Shown here in pieces: positions 9,783-20,069 of a stretch of DNA of 64,000 bases. The first letter of the stretch is position 1. Each line of letters opens with the position of its first letter. The notes below the pieces were generated by a model that was not told the origin of the DNA, did not search any database, and saw only the letters and a program-made list of their open reading frames with translations. The stretch is from Limosilactobacillus caviae. GTDB lineage: Bacteria > Bacillota > Bacilli > Lactobacillales > Lactobacillaceae. The DNA is taken from assembly GCF_014635905.1 (NCBI RefSeq), contig NZ_BMDS01000006.1, forward strand, positions 62,001 to 126,000, in the 5' to 3' direction. A program made the translations under genes and the position numbers.

Positions 9783-9812
9783 GAGAAACGCTTTCATTTT
9801 GAAAGTGGTAAA
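9783..9812. promoter_or_regulatory. Palindrome overlapping a weak cre-like site
   Basis: CTTTCA and TGAAAG form an exact inverted repeat around three T. The left half lies in a 14-base segment (9783-9796) that matches the cre consensus at 11 positions. It sits in the 250-base gap between the small gene and the DUF72 gene. The rest of the gap is AT-rich, with no further gene seen. Confidence 0.3.
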
Positions 9813-9970
9813 TATTGCATAATCCGTTCGTGCTTTAGAGCGAAAATGAATAAAAGTGATAAAATTAGGATTCCGACCGCTCGAAAATGTATATAAATTT
9901 ATTTTTGAATGTATAAGAATTTGCTAAGTAATTCAATGAATATTTCTTAGTTTTGAAAAGAGGAATAGCA

Positions 9971-10819
9971 ATGGAAATAACGATGGGGATGACGACTTGG
10001 ACTGAACACCCGGTGCTCATTCATAATGAACAGCGTCCTGTAAGACTTGATGAATATGCTCAATACTTTCCGGTTGTTGAAGTTGATACTTTTTTCTATG
10101 CTTTGCCTCAAGTATCAACAATTCAAAATTGGCTGGCCACTGTTCCGCCGCATTTTCAATTTATAATTAAAGCTAATCAAAAGATGACATTACACCAGCG
10201 TAACCAAGAACGTGGTGAATTGGAACAGGTATTTCAACAATATCGGCGAACAATTGCGCCTTTAGTAGCGACCGGTCAGTTAAAGACAATTTTATTTCAA
10301 TTTCCGCCGTACTTTGATGCGACGGTCCGTGACTTTTCATATTTGCGATTAATTCGGGAATGGCTGGGGAACTTACCAATTGCGGTTGAATTCCGTAATC
10401 AGACCTGGTATAAAAAGGAAATTTTGCCTTCTGTTTTGGACTTTTGTCAGGAGCTTAAATTTACCTTAGTAGCAGCAGATGAACCGCATAATACGCCAAC
10501 TTCCGTACCATTTGTTCTTGCAACAACAAATCCTGATTTAGCGATGTTACGGCTTCACGGTCGTAATCGTAAAGGTTGGGAAAATCAGGGGAAAGAGTGG
10601 CGAAAAACGCGCACCCTGTACCGGTATTCTTCAGAAGAACTGGGCTTTTTTGAGCAGCAAATTAAATCCTTACAGCCGCAACCCAAAGAACTCTGTATTA
10701 TCTTTAATAATAACTCAGCTAAAGATGCTGCACCGAATGCACTGAGCCTTCAAAAAATGATGAATGTTAAATTTGAAGGACTAGCACCAAAATCACCAGA
10801 ACAGCTTGATTTGTTTTAG
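9971..10819 (+). CDS. DUF72 (YecE-like) family protein
   Basis: This 282-residue protein begins with the GMTTWTEH segment, then VVEVDTFFYALP, FQFIIKANQKMT and PIAVEFRNQTWY, which are signatures of the DUF72 TIM-barrel family. The DAAPNALSLQKMM region near the end is also typical. The biochemical role of the family is not established. The frame is open a further six codons upstream, but the ATG at 9971 is chosen because GAGGA precedes it at normal spacing. It stands between the small minus-strand gene and metG, with a new promoter for metG following. Confidence 0.85.
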   Translation: MEITMGMTTWTEHPVLIHNEQRPVRLDEYAQYFPVVEVDTFFYALPQVSTIQNWLATVPPHFQFIIKANQKMTLHQRNQERGELEQVFQQYRRTIAPLVATGQLKTILFQFPPYFDATVRDFSYLRLIREWLGNLPIAVEFRNQTWYKKEILPSVLDFCQELKFTLVAADEPHNTPTSVPFVLATTNPDLAMLRLHGRNRKGWENQGKEWRKTRTLYRYSSEELGFFEQQIKSLQPQPKELCIIFNNNSAKDAAPNALSLQKMMNVKFEGLAPKSPEQLDLF

Positions 10820-10841
10820 GATGGAGCAAGTCCTAATAAAA

Positions 10842-10850
10842 TGCTATACT
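10842..10850 (+). promoter_or_regulatory. Extended -10 promoter of metG
   Basis: TGCTATACT is a TGn-extended -10 hexamer about 45 bases before the metG start. No good -35 box is seen 17 bases upstream, consistent with an extended -10 promoter. Confidence 0.5.
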
Positions 10851-10881
10851 AAATGTTAAATCTTAATTAGTAATATCTTAG

Positions 10882-12923
<2,042 letters not shown>

Positions 12924-12924
<1 letters not shown>

Positions 12925-13730
12925 TGAAGAAGCAACACCAACAACAGGTTTATGATTCGCACACTCATTTAAATGACGATGTATTTTACGATGATGTTCC
13001 TGCTTTTATTGATCGGGCAGCTCACTACGGGGTTACCGAGATGAATATTGTTGGTTCAAATAAAGTTTTGAATGCCCGTGCCCTTAAATTGGGACATCAG
13101 TATTCCCAGCTTCACCCCATCATTGGCTGGCACCCAGAAGATATTGCTGGCTGGAATGATGAGACGAAGAAGGAATTGCAGCAGCAGTTATTAGATCCGC
13201 TGGTTGTCGGTATTGGTGAAATCGGCTTAGATTATTATAACGATGAGCATTCTCCGCATCAGCGCCAACAAGAAATTTTTGCTGAGCAGCTTGAGTGGGC
13301 ACGGGAACTTAAATTACCGGTTTCTATTCATTGTCGTGATGCGTTAGCCGATACCTATGAAATTCTACGTAATGCTCATGTTGACGAATTTGGCGGCGTT
13401 ATGCATAGTTTTAACGGGTCCGCCGAATGGGCAGAGAAATTTATGAACCTTGGAATGATGATTTCCTTTAGCGGGGTAGTAAGTTTTAAAAATGCGACAG
13501 AAGTCCACGAAGCTGCCTTGGCGGTTCCGTTAGAGAAAATGATGGTTGAAACGGATGCTCCCTATTTAACCCCACTTCCGTACCGTGGTAAGCAAAATGA
13601 ACCGGGTTTTACTAAGTTTACTGTGGATGCGATTGCACAGTTAAAGCAGCTTGATGCGGGGAAGGTGGCATATAAAACCTTTGAAAATGCCCGACAATTA
13701 TTTTTAGAAAATGAAGAAAGAGGCCTATGA
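12924..13730 (+). CDS. tatD: TatD family metal-dependent DNase
   Basis: The 268-residue TIM-barrel hydrolase carries the metal-binding SHTHLND at the N-terminus, GIGEIGLDYY, SIHCRDA, MHSFNG and VETDAPYLTP, in family order. TatD enzymes act as 3'-5' exonucleases with suggested roles in DNA repair and quality control. It starts with GTG sharing one base with the metG stop (TAGTG), so translation is likely coupled. The next gene, rnmV, overlaps its end by 4 bases. Confidence 0.93.
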
Positions 13731-14293
13731 TTAGAATAAAAGAAGTTATTGTTGTCGAAGGTAAGGATGATACTAAACAAATCTTAAAAGCGGTTGAAGC
13801 TGACACTTATGAGACAAACGGTTCAGCAATATCAACAGCTGATATTGAGAAATTAAAGAAATTGCAGGATAGTCGGGGGTTAATTGTTTTTACTGATCCA
13901 GACTTCAATGGAGAGCGGATCAGAAAAATTATCAGTCAGGCTATTCCAGGAGTTAAACATGCTTTTATTAAGCGCAAAGACGGTGTTCCAACTGAAGCCC
14001 ATGGCAGCTTAGGGGTCGAACACGCAACACCAGCAGTTATCAAGGCATCATTAGAACATCTTTATACGCAAACAACAAATCCACAACAGCTTTTTAATCA
14101 CCAGGATCTTCAAGAGGCTGGCTTAACCGGGCAGCCTGATTCGCGAAAACGTCGAGAAAAATTGGGGCAGCTGTTAGGAATCGGTTATGGAAACGGAAAA
14201 CAGCTGGTTCATCGGCTGAATATGTTCCGAATTGACCGTTCAGCATTTGAACAAGCAATCCAACAAATAGATCGGGAGGAAGATCATGAGTAA
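13727..14293 (+). CDS. rnmV: Ribonuclease M5
   Basis: The protein of 188 residues has an N-terminal Toprim domain: VVEGKDDTK with the catalytic glutamate, and [13 protein letters not shown] with the metal-binding aspartates. RNase M5 finishes 5S rRNA by cutting its precursor in double-stranded regions. The GKRREKLG-like [13 protein letters not shown] segment in the C-terminal half is typical. It starts with ATG inside an ATGA overlap with tatD and overlaps rsmA by 8 bases, the standard Bacilli arrangement. Confidence 0.95.
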   Translation: MIRIKEVIVVEGKDDTKQILKAVEADTYETNGSAISTADIEKLKKLQDSRGLIVFTDPDFNGERIRKIISQAIPGVKHAFIKRKDGVPTEAHGSLGVEHATPAVIKASLEHLYTQTTNPQQLFNHQDLQEAGLTGQPDSRKRREKLGQLLGIGYGNGKQLVHRLNMFRIDRSAFEQAIQQIDREEDHE

Positions 14294-15179
14294 TTCACCA
14301 GAAATCGGCAGTCGAACGCGAACACGAGCAATAATGGAAAAGTACGGGGTGCGCACAAAAAAAAGCTTCGGCCAGAATTTCCTTACTGATTTAAATGTTT
14401 TGAAAAATATTGTTGAAGCTGCTGATATTACTTCTAATGACAATGTAATTGAAATTGGACCTGGAATTGGGGCGTTGACAGAACAGTTAGCTCAGTCGGC
14501 TGGAGAGGTTTTGGCATTAGAAATTGACCAGGATTTAATCCCCGTCCTAAAAGAAGTACTATCACCGTATGACAATGTAAAGGTAATTAATCAAGATGTT
14601 TTACAGGCAAACCTTCCTGAATTAATTAAGCAGGAATTCAAAGACCCGACCCGCCCGATTAAAGTGGTGGCAAACCTCCCTTACTATATTACGAGTCCAA
14701 TTTTAATGAACCTGCTAGCTAGTCCGGTTAACTGGGCCACGATTTGTGTAATGATGCAAAAAGAGGTAGCTCAACGGTTGACAGCAAAACCTGGTACTAA
14801 ACAATATGGGGCATTGACGCTAGCAATCGAATATCAGATGCAGGCTAAAATTGCATTTGATGTTTCGCGAAAAGTCTTTGTTCCGTCGCCAAATGTTGAC
14901 TCAGCGATTGTTGTTTTAACACCACGGGCCGAGCCGCTTCCTGTCCAGCCCTTTGATAAGCAAAAATTATTTGGCTTTATTCGGGGATGTTTTGCTCATC
15001 GTCGCAAAAGTTTATGGAATAATCTTCAGAGTGTAATTGGCAAGGAACCGGCAGTAAAAGAAAAAATGCAGGATGTCTTGAATAGTCTGGAGATTTCTCC
15101 TCAGATTCGTCCAGAAAAACTAACACTCGAACAGTTTGTTTCTCTTGCTAACGCCCTTCACCAACAGGATTTATTATAG
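14286..15179 (+). CDS. rsmA: 16S rRNA dimethyladenosine transferase
   Basis: RsmA (KsgA) dimethylates two adjacent adenosines in the 3' hairpin of 16S rRNA during 30S assembly. The 297-residue sequence shows [11 protein letters not shown], the S-adenosylmethionine loop [13 protein letters not shown], and the catalytic [12 protein letters not shown]-terminal helical domain follows, including [13 protein letters not shown]. It has GGGAGGAAGATC before its ATG. It ends the metG operon; the strong veg promoter starts 10 bases after its stop. Loss of this activity is linked to kasugamycin resistance in other bacteria. Confidence 0.96.
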   Translation: MSNSPEIGSRTRTRAIMEKYGVRTKKSFGQNFLTDLNVLKNIVEAADITSNDNVIEIGPGIGALTEQLAQSAGEVLALEIDQDLIPVLKEVLSPYDNVKVINQDVLQANLPELIKQEFKDPTRPIKVVANLPYYITSPILMNLLASPVNWATICVMMQKEVAQRLTAKPGTKQYGALTLAIEYQMQAKIAFDVSRKVFVPSPNVDSAIVVLTPRAEPLPVQPFDKQKLFGFIRGCFAHRRKSLWNNLQSVIGKEPAVKEKMQDVLNSLEISPQIRPEKLTLEQFVSLANALHQQDLL

Positions 15180-15189
15180 AAAAATATGG

Positions 15190-15218
15190 TTGACCTAAAT
15201 AAAGCTATGTGGTATAAT
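15190..15218 (+). promoter_or_regulatory. Strong sigma-A promoter of veg
   Basis: TTGACC (15190-15195) and TATAAT (15213-15218) are separated by exactly 17 bases, close to consensus. The veg promoter is known as strong in Bacillus. Confidence 0.9.
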
Positions 15219-15272
15219 TTTGCCTTTTATTGCAAATAAGTGTATACTGTTCTACAGTGAGGTGAAGGAGTC

Positions 15273-15518
15273 GTGCCTGATAGCATTGTAGAAATTAAGA
15301 AAAAGCTAGATGAGCGGATTGGCGAACATGTTTTAGTTAAAGCACAAGCTGGACGTAAACGTATTACCACCCATCACGGTATTCTAAGTAAAACTTACCC
15401 GGCAGTATTTGTTGTTCATTTGAATGATGATCAAGGGATGCTAGATCGGGTTTCATACAGTTACACGGATTTATTAACAAGAAATATTTCTATTGCATTC
15501 GATGAAGAAGCAGAATAA
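15273..15518 (+). CDS. veg: Veg family protein
   Basis: The 81-residue protein matches Veg throughout: VEIKKKLDERIGEHVLVKAQAGRK is cut here to the key parts IGEHV and AGRKR, followed by GILSKTYPAVFVV and VSYSYTDLLT. In B. subtilis Veg influences biofilm gene expression by acting on the SinR regulator; the role in lactobacilli is not known. The GTG start follows GAAGGAG. It lies between rsmA and ispE, as in related genomes, with its own strong promoter and terminator. Confidence 0.92.
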   Translation: MPDSIVEIKKKLDERIGEHVLVKAQAGRKRITTHHGILSKTYPAVFVVHLNDDQGMLDRVSYSYTDLLTRNISIAFDEEAE

Positions 15519-15540
15519 ATTAAGCTTTTAGCTAATATTA

Positions 15541-15582
15541 AAAGATTGTTGAAAAGGCGAGGACTTTTCAACAATCTTTTTT
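15541..15582 (+). terminator. veg terminator
   Basis: A 16-base arm at 15541-15556 pairs perfectly with the arm after a 7-base loop, ending in T6. Confidence 0.92.
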
Positions 15583-15674
15583 GCTTTCTATAAGGAAGAA
15601 TCAGTAGTTGCATGGATTATAGTTCCATTAGTATAATTTACTTAATTAATTATTTCGATAAGGAGGGTTGCCGG

Positions 15675-16526
15675 ATGATAGTTACGGAAAAAGCACCTGC
15701 AAAATTGAATTTAAGTTTAGATACACCGATGCGGTATTTTGATGGCTCTCCACAGTGGGATATGGTAATGGTTTCGGCAGACCTGGCGGATTATATAACT
15801 GTTGAGACTCACCGGCGACCTGCAACAATCAAGGTCTATACTAATAGTGGCTTTTTACCTAATGACCAGCGTAATTTAGCATATCAGGCAGCCCATATTT
15901 TGCGTAGTCGGTTTCACCGTAAAGATGGGGTGACGATTAGAATAAAAAAGCAGATTCCAGTTGCAGCTGGACTTGGGGGAGGATCATCTGATGCGGCAGC
16001 GGTTCTAAGAGCGTTAAACAATATTTGGCGTTTGGGACTGAGCTTAGCTGAACTGGCCCAAATTGCGTTAACCATTGATTCTGATGTTCCTTACTGTGTA
16101 TATAATAAGCTAGCACGTGTAACAGGTCATGGTGAACAGATTGAGCTGTTACCGCCGCAACCACATTACTGGGCCGTTATTGCTAAACAAAAGATCAGTG
16201 TTTCTACACCGCAGATTTTACGCCAAATTAACTATGAAAAATTAGCACATCTAAATAATGATGCGTTAATAAAAAACTTAAAAGAACAGAATTGGCTTGA
16301 GGCTACTAAGTATATGGGAAACGTCTTAGAACCATTGACGATGAAGTATTATCCAGAAATCGGGCGTTTAAAAAATAAGATGAAAGACTTGGGAGCAGAT
16401 GTTGCCCAAATGAGCGGGACAGGTCCAACAGTTTTTGCAATATGCCACACGGAGTCACGGGCAAAGCGGATTCAAAACGGTATTCGTGGCTTTTGCCGTG
16501 ATGTTCATGTTGTAAACTTGCTTTAA
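15675..16526 (+). CDS. ispE: 4-diphosphocytidyl-2-C-methyl-D-erythritol kinase (GHMP kinase)
   Basis: The 283-residue GHMP kinase has the substrate motif APAKLNLSL at its N-terminus, the ATP loop VAAGLGGGSSDAAA, and the late MSGTGPTVF. In other bacteria IspE phosphorylates CDP-methylerythritol in the MEP pathway. Here mvaA of the mevalonate pathway is 9 kb upstream, so IspE is probably an orphan kinase with a different or moonlighting role, as noted for some lactic acid bacteria. The longer frame to 15612 is rejected because AAGGAGG precedes the ATG at 15675. Confidence 0.88.
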   Translation: MIVTEKAPAKLNLSLDTPMRYFDGSPQWDMVMVSADLADYITVETHRRPATIKVYTNSGFLPNDQRNLAYQAAHILRSRFHRKDGVTIRIKKQIPVAAGLGGGSSDAAAVLRALNNIWRLGLSLAELAQIALTIDSDVPYCVYNKLARVTGHGEQIELLPPQPHYWAVIAKQKISVSTPQILRQINYEKLAHLNNDALIKNLKEQNWLEATKYMGNVLEPLTMKYYPEIGRLKNKMKDLGADVAQMSGTGPTVFAICHTESRAKRIQNGIRGFCRDVHVVNLL

Positions 16527-16538
16527 TTATGAAATGAG

Positions 16539-16581
16539 GACAAGGTTAGGAAGTGAAAATCTTTCGCGCCTTGTCTTTTTT
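16539..16581 (+). terminator. ispE terminator
   Basis: GACAAGG pairs with CCTTGTC, with an inner GAAA/TTTC pairing, followed by T6. Confidence 0.88.
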
Positions 16582-16585
16582 ATGG

Positions 16586-16614
16586 TTGCAATCTTATATA
16601 AAGTTCGATATTAT
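16586..16614 (+). promoter_or_regulatory. Promoter of the zinc uptake operon
   Basis: TTGCAA (16586-16591) and TATTAT (16609-16614) lie 17 bases apart, just upstream of the Zur box. Confidence 0.65.
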
Positions 16615-16629
16615 ATTCATTGTTCTAAA

Positions 16630-16644
16630 TAGTAATCATTACGA
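16630..16644. promoter_or_regulatory. Zur operator
   Basis: The 15 bases TAGTAATCATTACGA match the Bacillus Zur box TCGTAATNATTACGA with one mismatch and are palindromic. The box lies 15 bases downstream of the -10, where a bound zinc-loaded repressor would block initiation. Confidence 0.8.
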
Positions 16645-16662
16645 TTAGTGAAAGGAAAAATA

Positions 16663-17574
16663 ATGAAAAAATATATTTTGGGTGTTAGTAGTATTGTTAT
16701 CCTGTTATTAGTTATTCTAGGATTAGCCCTTGTTCCGTGGAAAACAATGGGGAAGAATCAAAAGCCGATCAGGGTCGTAACGGGATTAAACTTTTATGGT
16801 GAGGTGGCTCAACAAGTCGCGGGTGACAATGGCAAGGTTATTTCATTTATCGATAATGCCTCAGTGGACCCGCATGACTATCAGCCTAGCACGAAGCAAG
16901 CCCAACAAGTTGCAAAAGCTAATGTCGTAATCGAAAATGGCCTGGGCTATGATAGTTGGGTAAATAAATTAGTAAAATCTAGTGCCAATCATAATAAAAT
17001 CAAAGTTATTAATGTTGCATCCTTAAATGGAAAAAAGGATGGCGATAATGAACATGTTTGGTATGAACCCTCAACAGTCAAGAAACTAGCGAACGATCTT
17101 GCAACCCAGTATGGTAAGATTAATCCAAAGCATGCAAGCGAATATCGTGCTAATGCTAAGAAATACTTGGCCTCTCTGAAACCACTCGATCAGGAAATTG
17201 CCAAAGTTAAGCGCCAAGTAAACCCTAATAATAACCAGGTGGCGGTCAGTGAGCCGGTTTTTGATTATGCTCTTGAAAATGCTGGTTATCAGATTATGGA
17301 CAAACATTTTGAAAAGGCGGTTGAAGATGGTAATGATCCTTCGCCAAAGGATATTGACGAGATTCAACAAGCAATTATTAACCACCGGATTGCTTTCTTT
17401 GTTGATAATTCCCAGACAAGTGATAAAGTAGTTGATAATTTGGTTAAATTGGCGCATGAACATAATGTCCCGGTATTAAAGGTTACGGAAACAAAACCAA
17501 ATGGAGAAAACTACATGCAATGGATGCTAAAGCAGTATCGTGCATTAGCTGATATTCAGCAGAAGGAGAATTAA
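16663..17574 (+). CDS. adcA: Zinc ABC transporter substrate-binding protein
   Basis: The 303-residue cluster A-1 binding protein captures zinc outside the cell and hands it to the membrane permease. Likely metal ligands are in DPHDYQP and EHVWYEP, with a late FFVDNSQ aspartate region. The long histidine-rich loop of some ZnuA proteins is absent. Unlike most Gram-positive relatives it has no lipobox cysteine; the N-terminal hydrophobic stretch (residues 5-25) probably stays as a membrane anchor. A GTG at 16648 is open, but AAAGGA favours ATG 16663. First gene of adcACB-type operon under a Zur box; manganese is an alternative substrate. Confidence 0.87.
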   Translation: MKKYILGVSSIVILLLVILGLALVPWKTMGKNQKPIRVVTGLNFYGEVAQQVAGDNGKVISFIDNASVDPHDYQPSTKQAQQVAKANVVIENGLGYDSWVNKLVKSSANHNKIKVINVASLNGKKDGDNEHVWYEPSTVKKLANDLATQYGKINPKHASEYRANAKKYLASLKPLDQEIAKVKRQVNPNNNQVAVSEPVFDYALENAGYQIMDKHFEKAVEDGNDPSPKDIDEIQQAIINHRIAFFVDNSQTSDKVVDNLVKLAHEHNVPVLKVTETKPNGENYMQWMLKQYRALADIQQKEN

Positions 17575-17579
17575 AAAGA

Positions 17580-18251
17580 ATGGCAGTTGTATCAGTTGAC
17601 GATTTAACAGTTGCATATGGTAGCCATACTGTAATTGACCACTTAAGCTTTACAATTAATGAGGGCGATTTTTTAGTGGTTGTCGGTGAGAATGGTGTTG
17701 GGAAAACAACGCTTGTCCGTTCAATGCTCGGCTTCTTAAAACCGAAAAGCGGAATGATTAATATTCCAGAAAGTACCAAGATCGGGTACGTTCCGCAATT
17801 TCGCAATATTGATGAGGAATATCCGCTCTCAATTCGTGACTTTATTGCATTAAATACTAAACCACGAATTTTGCCATGGTTGACTAAAAAGGAACGTGAT
17901 CGCGTTGAACGGATGGTTCGGGAAAATAACCTGGTAAAGATTGCTGAACGTCCATTAGGCTTGGCATCAGGAGGAGAAAAACAACGTGCTTATCTTGCAC
18001 AAGCATTGCTGCCTAATCCTAACTTATTAATTCTTGATGAATCGACCGCTAGTTTGGACAATGAAATGAAATATGAATTATTAGATCTGGTGACTCGTTT
18101 CCAACAAAACGGCTTAAGTGTCATGTTTATTACGCATGATTGGGACTTAGCAGAACAATACGGGACACGTTTTTTATATATGACACCGGGTTCTTATTCA
18201 ACTGGTCCCATCAATGAATTACCTAGCCCAGTAAAGGGAGGCATTAAATAA
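17580..18251 (+). CDS. adcC: Zinc ABC transporter ATP-binding protein
   Basis: The 223-residue ATPase has Walker A GENGVGKTT, the signature region LASGGEKQR and Walker B LLILDEST, with a following switch HD in FITHDWD. It powers the zinc importer formed with the genes on each side. The start is 5 bases after the binding protein's stop, and its stop shares one base with the permease start, so the three are one operon controlled by the upstream Zur box. Confidence 0.93.
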   Translation: MAVVSVDDLTVAYGSHTVIDHLSFTINEGDFLVVVGENGVGKTTLVRSMLGFLKPKSGMINIPESTKIGYVPQFRNIDEEYPLSIRDFIALNTKPRILPWLTKKERDRVERMVRENNLVKIAERPLGLASGGEKQRAYLAQALLPNPNLLILDESTASLDNEMKYELLDLVTRFQQNGLSVMFITHDWDLAEQYGTRFLYMTPGSYSTGPINELPSPVKGGIK

Positions 18252-19048
18252 TGTTAACGTTAAGCTTTATGAGGCATGCCTTTGTCGCCAGTACTTTTAT
18301 CGCTGTTATTAGTGGAATTATTGGTGTCTTTGTCGTTGCACGTAATCTATCATTTTTAACTCACACACTATCAGAAATCGGTTTTGCAGGGGGGGCGTTT
18401 GCTGTTTTTGCTGGTTGGTCGGCATTAAATGGAATGATCCTCTTCACGATGCTTAGCTCAGTCATTGTGGGCCAAATGAGCATCAAAGAATCACGCCGAG
18501 AAGCAGTAATTAGTGCCGTTTCTGCTCTTTTTATCGGAATGGGGATACTATTCCTGTCTTTAAGCAGTCAGTCAGCTAGTTCGGCAACAAGTATTTTGTT
18601 TGGTAGTGTTGTGGGCATTAGCCTTAATGAAGTATGGCAATTAGTTTACCTGTCAATCCTTGTTTTAATAGTATTACTGTTAATGTATCGTCGGCTAAAG
18701 TTTGATTCGTTTGACGTGATTGGTGCACGAGTTAGTGGAATAAATGGAACGGTTATTTCAGTAATTTTTCTATTGCTTCTAGCACTAAGCGTTAGTGTTG
18801 CCGCACAGATTGTTGGGTCTCTTTTAATATTTATTTTGCTGACCTTACCAGCAGCGAGCGCAAAATATTTTACTCATGGTGTGGCTAAAATGATTGTTTT
18901 GGCAATCCTTTTTGCCTTGCTGGGTACTTGGCTTGGCTTATTCTTAGGATACTTAACAGATTGGCCAGTGAGCTTCTTTATTGCAGTGATTGAAGTTGTT
19001 ATTTATGTGACAGCAATAACTTATGGCAAATTTGTTGAAGCTAACTAG
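18251..19048 (+). CDS. adcB: Zinc ABC transporter permease
   Basis: This 265-residue protein has about seven or eight hydrophobic segments and fits the ABC-3 family of zinc/manganese permeases. It starts MLTLSFMRHAFVAS, with the family-type segment SFLTHTLSEIGFAGGAF and the later LLTLPAASAK cytoplasmic loop contacting the ATPase. It forms the membrane channel of the importer. The ATG overlaps the ATPase stop by one base. A terminator follows, closing the operon. Confidence 0.93.
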   Translation: MLTLSFMRHAFVASTFIAVISGIIGVFVVARNLSFLTHTLSEIGFAGGAFAVFAGWSALNGMILFTMLSSVIVGQMSIKESRREAVISAVSALFIGMGILFLSLSSQSASSATSILFGSVVGISLNEVWQLVYLSILVLIVLLLMYRRLKFDSFDVIGARVSGINGTVISVIFLLLLALSVSVAAQIVGSLLIFILLTLPAASAKYFTHGVAKMIVLAILFALLGTWLGLFLGYLTDWPVSFFIAVIEVVIYVTAITYGKFVEAN

Positions 19049-19091
19049 TAGATGGGCCGTACCAAGACAATGAATTGTTAAATTAAAAACG

Positions 19092-19131
19092 ATCTGTGAT
19101 TAGCTTGTCTTTAGCTGATTACAGATTTTTT
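19092..19131 (+). terminator. Terminator of the zinc operon
   Basis: ATCTGTGATTAGC pairs with GCTGATTACAGAT around an 8-base loop, followed by T6. Confidence 0.88.
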
Positions 19132-19156
19132 ACTTTAAACTTAAATTTAATGCCTG

Positions 19157-19169
19157 AAAGCCGAACATT
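19157..19169 (+). promoter_or_regulatory. PurBox half-site upstream of purR
   Basis: AAAGCCGAACATT fits the Bacillus PurR box core CCGAAC with A/T flanks. It lies about 50 bases before purR, next to a candidate -10 TAAAAT at 19176-19181. A second inverted box was not found, so autoregulation is likely but not certain. Confidence 0.55.
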
Positions 19170-19220
19170 TTATGGTAAAATCGATGATAATTAATCCTTT
19201 TTGAAAGGCAGAGAAAAAAG

Positions 19221-20066
19221 ATGAAAATTAGACGTAGCAATCGACTGGTTGATATGACGCGCTATCTCCTTGATCATCCACGATCATTGGTATCATTAAA
19301 GTTTTTTGGCGAACGTTATGACTCAGCTAAGTCATCAATCAGTGAAGACTTAGGAATTGTTAAGCATACCTTCCACACATGGGGGCAGGGACGCTTAGAG
19401 ACAATTCCGGGAGCAAGTGGCGGTGCAATCTTAACCCCATTTTATTCAGAGGAAAATGCTAGTGTGGCAATCGATAGTCTTGTAGAAAGAGTTAATGATG
19501 ATTCGCGGCTGCTTCCGGGTGGGTATGTCTACTTATCTGACTTAATTGGTCAACCAGAAGTGTTACGTCAGATTGGTAAATTAATCGCTACTCAATACGT
19601 TGATACTGATATTGACGTTATTATGACTGTTGAAACTAAAGGTATTCCAATCGCCCAGAGCGTTGCAATGTATATGAACAAGCCGTTTGTAATTGTCCGT
19701 AACAGTTCACATATCACTGAAGGACCGACAGTAAGCGTTAATTATGTTTCTGGGTCCGTACAGCGGATAAAGAAAATGGAATTGTCACGGCGGACGCTAT
19801 CAGCTGGGGCCAATGTCTTGGTTGTCGATGATTTCATGAAGGGCGGCGGTACGATTAACGGGATGAAGTCCTTAATCAAGGAGTTTGACGCTAATCTTGT
19901 CGGCATTACTGTTTTTGCAGAAGGGCGGCCGGTTAATGGTCAACGTCTTGTTGATAACTGTACTTCATTAATCAAAGTAGAAACTAAAGACGGGGCTGAT
20001 AAAAAAATTACAGCTCAGGCGGGAAGTTTCATGGAAAATGTATTTGGTAAGAAAGCGGAGAATTAA
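19221..20066 (+). CDS. purR: Pur operon repressor
   Basis: The 281-residue protein joins an N-terminal winged helix (residues 1-75, with RSNRLVDMTRYLLDHP) to a phosphoribosyltransferase-like domain. The PRPP-binding loop VLVVDDFMKGGGT is complete. In Gram-positive bacteria PurR represses purine synthesis genes and lets go when PRPP is high. prs, two genes downstream, makes PRPP. A PurBox before this gene suggests self-control. It is followed after 3 bases by glmU, the standard purR-glmU-prs order of Bacilli. Confidence 0.95.
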   Translation: MKIRRSNRLVDMTRYLLDHPRSLVSLKFFGERYDSAKSSISEDLGIVKHTFHTWGQGRLETIPGASGGAILTPFYSEENASVAIDSLVERVNDDSRLLPGGYVYLSDLIGQPEVLRQIGKLIATQYVDTDIDVIMTVETKGIPIAQSVAMYMNKPFVIVRNSSHITEGPTVSVNYVSGSVQRIKKMELSRRTLSAGANVLVVDDFMKGGGTINGMKSLIKEFDANLVGITVFAEGRPVNGQRLVDNCTSLIKVETKDGADKKITAQAGSFMENVFGKKAEN

Positions 20067-20069
20067 AAA

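Noticed and set aside
17086-17463. 125-codon minus-strand frame inside the zinc-binding protein gene
   Set aside because: Shadow of a well-supported gene, with no start signal of its own.
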